Source: Chara braunii
Taxonomy: Eukaryota; Streptophyta; Charophyceae; Charales; Characeae
Length of the DNA: 61,043 nt
Direction of reading: 5' to 3'
Assembly: GCA_003427395.1 (NCBI GenBank)
Contig: BFEA01000029.1
Coordinates: forward strand, 4,417,737 to 4,478,779
Position 1 is the stretch's first letter; each line of letters starts with the position of its first letter. The position numbers and the translations under genes were made by a program. Below are positions 53,501 through 61,043 of the stretch, piece after piece. The notes beneath the pieces are model-generated. The model had not been told where the DNA came from, searched no databases, and saw nothing but the letters and a program-made list of their open reading frames with translations.

Positions 53501-54866
53501 TGCCCTTACCAGATAAAGTCATACCTGAAAGATTCGAACAAGTCTTACGACAATCCCTTTATAATGGTAGAGTCTTTATAAGCTCAGATTCCCCTTGGTT
53601 AAATTGGGTCAAGAATGGAGTAGTAAAAATAAAAGATTTATGGGACCTAGTGAATAAAACTTGGAAGACTGTGGAAGAACTTAAAAAAGGGATTAAATAT
53701 TGACACAATCTAATGAATAATTTGGAAGAAATCACGTCATTTATTCCTTTGGCCTGGACAATGCTGCTTAAAAAAGGCCCGGTATTCCGAACCGCAGATT
53801 GGGTGTGTATAAATCGTCAGGATGAAGCCAAGTCAATAGGACAAATCATGGATATGTAAGAAGGAGGTGCCCTGGTAAATATTTTTAAGATTCAAAAGGA
53901 CAACAAAATTTCAAACAATGAATTAGACATGGTCATATTTTCATGCTTTGAGGAAATGTTTAGAATAAGAGCTATGTACTGTACGGAAAAAAAAGCCAAA
54001 ATTTTCTACCTCAGTATCCTATACCGGAGTTTCCCTTAGATCCAACTGAATGGGTATGGCGGCTAAACAAGAAAAACAAACCCTTAAGACTTCAATCCTT
54101 GAGTGTAAAAACTTCTTATAGGCTACTTCAACCTAAAGTAGAGGTGTCTGAAATACTACAAGATCGATGGTATAGACACCTAAACAGAAACAGGGATCTA
54201 ATCAAACCGGTGAAGTGGTACAAAGACCTGAGGGAGAGACCAACTAAGTTTGCATCCTTACAGTGGCAAATAATACATAGGTGCCTACCCACTAATGATT
54301 GGCTAATAGACCATTCTTCTCTTGAACAAAAGGGTAAAGCAGTTCCATGGTGCATATCTTGTGTTCAAGTCTTTCCAATAAGGAAAATCAGAGAAACAAT
54401 TGAGCATAACTTCCTTCAATGCCCATACTCTGTATTACTTTGGAGATTATGAGACTATGTATGGAAAAGACTAACAAGTTTGGATTGGCCATGGGAATGG
54501 AGGGTTATTCTTCTTGGTCACTGGAATCCTGCTATGATTGAGCTATCGGAGTTTTAACAAAATTTATTCCATTTAAGCAGGAAAGCGGTGCTATGGGCGG
54601 TGTGGCATAAAAAATGTATACGCACTATTGAAGGAGTTATGGTTGGAAGACAAGAAGTGGTGGATACAATTCAACAATTTAATCAGTCTGAAATAAGATT
54701 TCAATGGGAAAAAACGAAAGTCAAAATGATTGAATATAAACAAAAGAAAGATATCACACATAAAATAAAAAAATTCAATTTGGAATGGTTAGGGGATGCA
54801 TTAGGGGAGAAATTGGGGAAGGTGGTGTGGCCAGGAGGAGAAGGGGATCAAGAAACCTTTAAGTGA
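50515..54866 (+). pseudogene. LINE ORF2: AP endonuclease, reverse transcriptase, C-terminal zinc finger
   Basis: The ATG at 50515 precedes TLNVNGL and DLICIQETHL, the N- and E-motifs of an APE endonuclease. FNVYGPN, IIMAEDFS (normally GDFN), YRSRIDLIL and GADHKIC follow. RT motifs: KTPGIDGLPKEFW, TFLYKKKDKTNIRNYRPITL, QTGFIQGRYIQDN, FINFKKVYIDVF (the FxDFxKA(Y/F)D box with the first Asp now Asn) and FADDLT at 52728-52739. A C-terminal CX2C...HX4C finger (CISC...HNFLQC) sits near 54345-54420. Stops at 50878-50880, 51046-51048 and 52009-52011, then several frameshifts after 52458. No RNase H. Confidence 0.9.
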
Positions 54867-55189
54867 GATTACCAGATCACTTTCTACAACTGGTTTGATA
54901 TTCAGTCAGGATTTTTCTTGAGATCACCTGAGTTTTTTTCTGATCCTTTTCCTCCCTCTGCTCTGGCTGTAGTGGATCTGGGATGGTTTGGGGGGGAAGA
55001 GGGGGGATAGGTGATTTTATTAGAAAGGTGGGAGTTGATGGAGATAGATGCTAGGTTAATCACTTTTTTCTGACAATCATTTTATAAGGCTGAAGAGGCA
55101 TCTAGAGTTTCATGGCTAGTACAACACCCTTCTAGGATACAAGAATTTTGGATTTTGGATTGATATTATGTTCAATCAAAGTTATATGT

Positions 55190-55272
55190 AAGGGACGTTG
55201 GACCCGTTTTCTAGCAGGTGTTGCTCCCCACCAATAAATCGAAGATTATGATTAGAAAAAAAAAAAAAAAAA
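55190..55272 (+). terminator. LINE 3' UTR end and poly(A) tail
   Basis: GGGACGTTGGACCCGTTTTC, AGCAGGTGTTGCTCCCCACC and AATAAATC precede 17 A. AATAAA at about 55233 could be the polyadenylation signal. This segment is what recurs at 21.4, 31.1 and 58.3 kb. Confidence 0.75.
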
Positions 55273-58200
55273 GATAGTGGGGGTGAGTTCCAGGTCGGAA
55301 CTGAAATCTCCTATGGCAAGCCTTAAGGACAGTTGTGCAAGATAGCCAACGCGGGCCACGTCTGACTTTTATGCCTTGGGGGATGTCATCGCCATCCTCG
55401 CGAGTTTCGTTGCCGAGGCCGGACTCGGATTTGGTGAACTGGCGGAACACTATGTGTGTCGCGTTGCCAAATTAATCGCTGGCATCGCTCGTGACAAGCC
55501 TCAGAGTCAGACGAAGCGGGCCTCAGGCGTAGGCTGTGTGCTCGCTGCTCGGCCTCAGTCTGAGTTCATCGAACGAACCCCACGGCTCGGTACTCGCTGT
55601 CCTGCTGGCACTCAGAGCACAGGGTTCGAGGTCAGTAGGGGGCGAGCGCGTGCCACGAGGCCGCCGTCAGGCAGTGAAAAGGCAACACGAGGCAGTAGGG
55701 AGGGAAGTCTGTCTCAATGATGACAACACCGGGTTCGGAGATGACGTGGCTCGTGTGTGAGCTGGGGAATTGAGAGGGAAAAGGGATCGCGCTTAAGGCT
55801 CGTTCAAGGTCCCACTCACAGACACATTTGTTTCCAGTCCGAAAGGGGAATTTTGGAGGGTTGGGGCGGGGTCGTGCGAGAAGACAGACGTTTTTCCACT
55901 CCCAGTATTCACGGAACCGTCGATGTCTCAGGCTTTCCCGATCCGTGGCGTGGAAGGGAGTCCCATCATCCATGCTATCGAAAATTTGTGACTTTAGATA
56001 TGGACTCGAGCGTGGGTCTTGTAGACATGCATGTGGGCAACGCCCTTTTTGGCTGAGCCTACATGTATGTGCACGAGATCACGTTCGCAATCGGTATGAT
56101 CGGATCGACTAACTATCCTTTGGTCGGAAAATCGTCTGATCAGTGGACATGCCAGCCCTACATGTGGCACTTATGCTCTCGAGTGCGCGTGTCAAGAAAC
56201 AGACATTAGGAAGATAATCAGAGGGTAATCACACATTTGGATCAGTTATCCACTTATCAGCCAAGGCATATATCAGCCAGGACCGCCGAGTTTTCGTTAG
56301 ACTTTCCTTTCCGCTCAAAAAGGAATGGGAAACTAACATGCATACTACGTGTGATCCGGCAGAGACAGTGTCAACAATCGGGCGATTGGCCTGCCCGGTA
56401 ACTTTGTTCGTAGACGCATTTTCCTAATACTCATGCATCAATCGAACTCGAGGGCCGTGCGAATTTCCAGAAAAGCATAAACAAGAGTTCGACAAAGGTT
56501 TATGCATCAAGCCATGTAACGGAAGAAAACTACATCATCATAACCCAATCTCACTGAGGTCACGAGCAGACAATCGTCGCATCTGATCTCACCATACTGA
56601 AGTGAAACAGGAGTGAGGAGGGAAAATCAAACCGATTACTAAGAAAAACACGAACCAGGGATAGTCATGAGTAAAAGAGGGTCGACGCCACTTATCAAAA
56701 CTATATAGACGAGAAAAAGAAGGACACCATCCCACACACAAGATCCGAAGGTTGGCAAATCCGTACTATGCATGAGGAGCGCATCCAACCTGAGCGCAAA
56801 ATGGGGACTAGAAAGCGACGAAATTTGAATTAAGCTAGCATCCAAAGATTGCGTGAGGAGGGGTGAGGGAAGTCCGCGAGTTCGTTCCACACACACCATA
56901 AGTAGAAAATCCGAGACGATTCGCAAGGAGATCCGAAATGGCCGCAACAAGATCGACCATCAAAATTTATACAGAGGGTTAGAGGAAGGCATCGTCCCAT
57001 ACACACATCTCTCTCTTTCTTTCTCTCCACACCACATCACCTCCGATGTGGGCAGTCCGTCGCCTCGCACCAACACCGAGTCGTCACCCCGCTTAGTCTG
57101 AGCACGCAAGCTAAGTTCGCCTGTGCGCCACAGTCCGTCGTGGCCTGCACGTCAACCCCGCCTACCCGGCACCAGCTCATCGGGTCGCCCGACTCACTTC
57201 TGCTCATCTTCCCACTTACTCGTTAGCCGATCCTCACTGACCGCGCTAACTTCCAAATTCTTAGAGAGAAAACTAATCGCGCTTGTGAAATTTATAGCGT
57301 GCATGCTTGCGCGAGGAACCCGGGATTATGCCCAAGTGAGGGGAAGGGGAAGAGAAGGAAGTGCCTACGCCTGCATGGCCAAGCTGCGGCGTGGGGGACG
57401 CAGCCACACTCCACGCATCAATCCGGTAATTCAGTCGCTCCGGCCAATTAGAGTGGAGGACGAGGTATGCACGACAGAGGGGGAGAAGGCGGGGAAACAC
57501 GAGAGAATCAAGGAGTACAGTTACGATCGCGCCTGCCAAAAAATACAGTTACACGCAGGATTAAGGGCGCGATACAGTCAGAGCCCAGTCCCCACTGCGG
57601 TGAGAGGTGCGCAAGCAAGAAGCGTGGCGCAACAAGATTTCAGACTTCCTAAATTCCTAGTCTAAATCCTATTTGCAAAAAGAAATTCCGAAAAGACAGA
57701 AAAACAATTCCGAGAGCCCGTCATCCGTTGTAAATTTGAAAAACGACATTCCCGCGTGCTAATCGCGCCAAAATTCCCATCTTCCACAGCAGAACAAGAA
57801 AAAAGCTATGGCAACTGTTATTTATCTCGCTCACTAAGGCGCGGTCACTCAATCGTCTGCGCAGGACTTTCCCGCCCCGGTCCCGAAAGCCAAAAAGAAA
57901 GAAGGAAGGGTATCCATGCAACTTGTTCAGCCGACCCATATCTATGCATTCCACCCGACCAACCAGTCCCCAACTCCCGAAGCCGCTTCACGCAGAAAGT
58001 AGTGCGATTACGGAAAACAGTTCGTCACATGCTCTTGCTGGCACGGTGTTTACCGGTAAGAGCATCATTTAGGTTCGCGTGCAACTGGTGGTTTAATCTG
58101 ATATTAGGTGAGAGGTGCGGCAGGGAGGGAGGTAGCAGGCTGCCGAAGTCAGGAAGTAGGAAGCAGTGTCTCCAGTGGGGCATACAAGCTGATTAGTCAA

Positions 58201-58284
58201 TCCTTCATTGGAAGCGGGTAAGCAGTGTTAAATTCCCTTTATTGTTTTGGAGTTGAAGTTGTGGCTTCTGTGTTTACATGGATG
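55273..58284. other. No gene recognised; possible displaced LTR of element 2 at the start
   Basis: ORFs of 60-180 codons occur on both strands (the longest plus, 57123-57665, starting MRHSPSWPARQP) but none has a recognisable domain. Directly after the LINE, 55276-55309 repeats a block also seen at 26815-26851. The interval 56640-57010 contains two diverged copies of CC(A/C)TATCAAA...GG(A/C)A(C/T)C(A/G)TCCCACACAC-type sequence. Confidence 0.45.
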
Positions 58285-58345
58285 GGGAGCTTGACCCTAT
58301 TTCCAGCAGGTGCAGCTGCCCACCAATAATCATAATAGACTTGAG
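58285..58345 (+). mobile_element. LINE 3'-end fragment
   Basis: CTTGACCCTATTTCCAGCAG, GTGCAGCTGCCCACCAATAA and TCATAAT parallel the LINE 3' UTR end. Confidence 0.6.
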
Positions 58346-59225
58346 CCATCAGGACTTCATCTCTGGGCTGCTCTTATGATCGACCAAGGGATGGGGGCCT
58401 ATCACTGATGTCAATAAAAGGAAAACAAAAGGCTGTGTGGTCGGGCCCCTGCGTCCAGAAGAGGCAAATCGAAGGACTGCCACCCATCCCACAATTGCCC
58501 GGGCCCTTCACAAGCAAGCCACGACGATGCGCGGATTCGAGATCCTACGATGAGGACGGTTAGCACTTGGCCTACTCTTTCGCTCGAATCGATTTATTTG
58601 CCTGTACCTGTCTTTGCTGTCATCTGTTAATCGTTTATTATTGAGGGGTACTGTCGCAAATAGGCTGGGGTGGAAGCGTGTTGCAGGTTGGGGTGGAAGC
58701 ATTTTGTCCTGAATCTGCCACTGAAAGTGTACATGCCCTTCGGGTACAGCCAGGTGCATAGCCTGTAATAGACTTGGCCCTTTCAAGAATTATTACCTAT
58801 TTGTACATGTCATCTTGCGTTCGCAGATGTCCCCAAGAACACAGTTCCCAAAGAAAAAAGAAAAAAGAAAAAAGAAAAAAAAGAAGAAAAAAAAGAAAAA
58901 AAGAAAAGAGAAAAGAAAAGAACACAGTTCCTATCCGGGCTTTGGATTTGATGACGGTAAGGGCAACTTGACCGCAACTACCGGTAGGACATTTGTGGAT
59001 GTACTTGACCGCAACTACGGGCAGTCGTGGATGTATTTGACCGCAATTATGTCCACAGATCAGTCGAAAAAAGTTTTGTAGAGCACGTGGCTGCCATCTC
59101 TGTGCTAGGGTCTCTACATTGAGAGGAGGGACGCCTCCTCTCCTCTCCTACTCCGCGCACACTGGATAGAGGTCTTGGCTGCATCTTGCGTTCATGAGAC
59201 TCACAGCAGGCCAGGGGCAGGCTCC
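58346..59225. other. No gene recognised
   Basis: Homopurine (A/G) tract at 58851-58921 and a three-unit repeat TTGACCGCAA(C/T)TA at 58969, 59005 and 59038. No supported ORF. Confidence 0.5.
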
Positions 59226-59332
59226 TGCTTGCCACGTATATATATATACTTGATGATATATATATCTATTTGACGATATATATCGTCACAAATAGAACTG
59301 CCATATACGGTTTTCCGGGCAGTTCTATTTGA

Positions 59333-59365
<33 letters not shown>
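59226..59365. repeat. Palindromic copy of the hammerhead-repeat end, with (AT)n
   Basis: TATATATCGTCACAAATAG AACTGCC on the left is mirrored by GGGCAGTTCTATTTGACGATATATAT on the right (about 59273-59339), around a short loop. It corresponds to the hairpin and 3' part of the 16.8-kb unit joined head to head. An (AT)n tract follows to 59364. Confidence 0.75.
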
Positions 59366-59367
<2 letters not shown>

Positions 59368-59590
59368 GCCTCCTGATGAGTCGGTGAAACTCCGACGAAA
59401 CAGTTTGTCACAGCCCCTCGTTTGTTGTCCTCTCCTCTCTCTCTGCCTACGGTTTACCGGGCAGTTCTGTTTGTGACGATATATATAAATACACAGCCCC
59501 TCGTTTGTTGTCCTCTTCTCTCTCTCTGCCTAATGTTTACCGGGCAGTTCTGTTTGCGACGATGCAGTTCTGTTTGTGACGATATATAGT
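59366..59590 (+). repeat. Hammerhead-bearing repeat, second locus (one full, one partial unit)
   Basis: The full unit at 59366-59487 has the same blocks as 16931-17055. A partial unit at 59491-59590 lacks the core and shows one extra GACGATG(C)AGTTCTGTTTGTG duplication at its end. Confidence 0.9.
59373..59409 (+). ncRNA. Hammerhead ribozyme core, second locus
   Basis: CTGATGAG, stem II GTCGG/CCGAC and CGAAACAGTTTGTC are all identical to the 16.9-kb cores 42 kb away, so the core is the best preserved part of the unit. Stem I is again not evident from the adjoining bases (TCAGCCTC before, ACAGCCCC after). Confidence 0.6.
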
Positions 59591-59704
59591 CTACAATATA
59601 GACATATTATAGACATTATTATATACCCTCGATCTTCTTTATCTACGGCTACTATCTAGGGACCTTACCCCAGCAGCAGTACGCCAACTGTGATATCTTT
59701 GATA

Positions 59705-59892
59705 TCTTTTCCTTCTTCGTCTTCTTCTTCCTTTTTGCGGGCAACGGCCTTGAAGAAATCATCAAACGGACCAGTCCTACTGTAGGTAATTCAGAATTGT
59801 AGTATGTCACTCATTTGCTTCCATTGGTAATCGAACCCGGGTCTGTGGTTCAACAGTTAGGCGATGTACCAACTGAGCTACCAGCCAAATTG
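59705..59892 (-). mobile_element. SINE-like element family B, copy 4, best tRNA-like head
   Basis: The minus-strand head near 59890 has TAGCTCAGTTGGTA (A box, 59867-59880) and CCGGGTTCGATTACC (B box, 59826-59840), a near-consensus Pol III internal promoter. The T-stem does not pair (CCGGG against ACCAA), so it is not an intact tRNA. The body has ATTCTGAATTACCT, GATGATTTCTTCAAGGCCGT and TGCCCGC, then an A/G-rich tail. Confidence 0.75.
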
Positions 59893-60276
59893 GTGAATCT
59901 CATCTTCTCTGTGAAGTAGTGAACTATACGCACCTATTCCAGGCAAACACATTTCAGGCAAACACAGCAAACAACTGGGTTCCCAAAAGGAAAAAAAGAA
60001 AAAAAAGAAGAAGAAAGAAAACAACTGGTTCTAAGGACTCGTCTAGGTTCCCGAAAAAAAAAAGAAAAAAAAAAGGTCTCGTCCAGGTCGAGGTCCCAAC
60101 GACTTGGTTTCTTGTTGTTGGTTCTCAATGATTGACTGTCATTGAAACGAGGATCGACGAGGATCAAAGAAGATCAACGGTCAGGAAAAAATAAATAAAA
60201 AGAAAAGAAGAGAGGAAAAGGAAAGAAAATCCAGTCACGTGGTGCGAAGACAGAAACACACCCACACCCACCCACC

Positions 60277-60315
<39 letters not shown>

Positions 60316-60354
60316 ACACACACGCACACAAACACAAAAAAATTCTTTCGAAAC
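59893..60354. repeat. Homopurine tracts and (CA)n microsatellite, no gene
   Basis: A/G-rich tracts at 59988-60080 and 60180-60230, then CCCA repeats and (CA)n at 60257-60332. GGAT(C/G)GACGAGGATC-type direct repeats near 60150. ORFs here are repeat artefacts. Confidence 0.8.
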
Positions 60355-60526
60355 ACGGGGCCAAGTCCCATTAGCAGCGTTGAGTTTTATCAACGCCTGA
60401 ATCTGGACTTGTTTGTGGAGATGTGAGGTTGAGGAAACTCGACACCATTTCTGCACGTCTCCTCAAACACGACCAGGTTCAGGCATTGAGCAAACTCGAC
60501 CCCGCTAGTGGGACTTTGCCCCCGGG
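60355..60526. mobile_element. MITE family E relative with ~70-bp inverted arms
   Basis: Left arm about 60355-60423 and right arm 60456-60526 are complementary with scattered mismatches. The right end reads ACTTTGCCCCCGGG; inverted it gives CCCGGGGGCAAAGTCCCACT, close to the CCGGGGGCAAGGTCCCACTT start of 20797-20887. Loop of about 32 bp. Confidence 0.75.
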
Positions 60527-61006
60527 TCTAGGAACACACTGGAGAAGGCGAGAAAAGAAGGCTTTTTTTTTTTTTTTTTTTTTTTCCACAAGGGGGGGGG
60601 GGTTTTCCTCGCAGTCTGAGCGCAAAGCTTCCTCGGCCGGGCGTTTTTCATCATGGTATTGAGAAGTCGGACCCCACCTCTCTTTTTCGAAGCGCAAGCG
60701 GAGGCCACGGCATAAGGTGCGCACGAGCCCGTTCTGATCGGACCGATTTTTTTCTTTTTTTCTTTTTCCCGTTATGTTCAAAAGTTAACGAGGAAAATTT
60801 GAAAGGGAATTCGAAAAAAAAGATTGCTTGGAAGTTGGAAGCTGGAAGTATGAACTGCGAAAGTACGTTGGCTAATTGGTATGCACATCGAACTGTTGAT
60901 AAACTGATCAAGAGTTTCAATACAGCAATGTTTCCCTTTCACCCCCCCCCCCAAAAAAAAGACGAAAAAGAAAAAGAAATCCCTGCTGTAACATTTCCCC
61001 TCCGCG

Positions 61007-61008
<2 letters not shown>
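60527..61008. other. No gene recognised
   Basis: Poly(T) at 60564-60585, a G run near 60592, a C run near 60941, and no supported ORF. Confidence 0.5.

Positions 61009-61009
<1 letters not shown>

Positions 61010-61043
<34 letters not shown>
61010..61043. repeat. (GT)n microsatellite running off the window end
   Basis: At least 16 GT units to the last base. Confidence 0.95.

Larger units (their letters stand above)
49100..55272 (+). mobile_element. LINE (non-LTR retrotransposon), nearly full length with poly(A)
   Basis: Plus strand: ORF1, then ORF2 with APE endonuclease, RT and a C-terminal zinc-finger region, a 3' UTR and a 17-base poly(A) at 55256-55272. About 6.2 kb. The 5' end is approximate; it begins just beyond the element 2 primer site, so it may have inserted into that LTR. 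Stops and frameshifts make it inactive. Three other 3' fragments of the same family are in the window. Confidence 0.9.

Noticed and set aside
57123-57665. 180-residue plus-strand ORF as a gene
   Set aside because: No recognisable domain, a shorter overlapping minus ORF, and composition typical of GC-rich non-coding sequence.
59820-59890. Possible tRNA gene on the minus strand
   Set aside because: A and B boxes are good but the T stem does not pair and the sequence is joined to the family B body present elsewhere, so it is a SINE-like head.

Overview
This window reads as nuclear DNA from a photosynthetic eukaryote of the green lineage. The one apparently intact gene encodes a plastid PAP/fibrillin protein, and most of the rest is decayed transposons, microsatellites (GA, CA, AT, TTG) and short interspersed repeats. 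The mix of chromodomain and non-chromodomain Ty3/gypsy elements, an APE-type LINE, tRNA-headed SINE-like repeats and MITEs would suit a streptophyte alga or land plant. I lean towards a charophyte-type alga, but that is inference. No bacterial operon, organellar gene block, rRNA or intact tRNA gene was seen.

Layout. 1-5.4 kb (minus): Ty3/gypsy element 1, with integrase start, RNase H, RT, protease, gag, a TGACGTGTCA-type minisatellite in the leader, an initiator-tRNA-Met-like primer site and the start of an LTR. 5.5-10.1 kb: hairpin arrays, a foldback MITE and satellites. 10.4-11.5 kb (plus): single-exon fibrillin gene. 11.6-19.2 kb: microsatellites, a five-unit minisatellite, SINE-like copies (all minus strand), and a tandem ~130-bp repeat carrying hammerhead-ribozyme cores (16.8-17.3 kb). 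19.5-24.3 kb (minus): a possible transit-peptide exon and three unrecognised ORFs, one Asn-rich. 24.76-25.17 kb: a library-construction artefact (Nextera mate-pair junction flanked by an exact 187-bp duplication). 25-36 kb: AT-rich, gene-poor DNA with TIR and foldback elements, a hAT-like non-autonomous element and a 406-bp two-unit repeat. 36.1-40.6 kb (minus): badly decayed chromodomain Ty3/gypsy element 3. 41.4-43.0 kb (minus): broken gene for an unrecognised protein with a strongly acidic tail. 43.0-49.1 kb (minus): Ty3/gypsy element 2. 49.1-55.27 kb (plus): nearly full-length LINE with poly(A), lying against the element 2 primer site. 55.3-61.0 kb: unrecognised DNA, a second hammerhead-repeat locus, a SINE-like copy, a 70-bp-arm MITE and microsatellites.

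How the parts relate. The retroelements are dead. Element 1 has seven in-frame stops, each one transition from a common sense codon. Element 2 has YMDG and element 3 YLND in place of the RT YxDD, and the LINE has stops and frameshifts. Copies of the LINE 3' end occur at three other places, so the family has been active here. The most unusual item is the hammerhead-bearing tandem repeat. Two assembly or library artefacts (24.95 kb and 3.97 kb) should be corrected before any repeat analysis.
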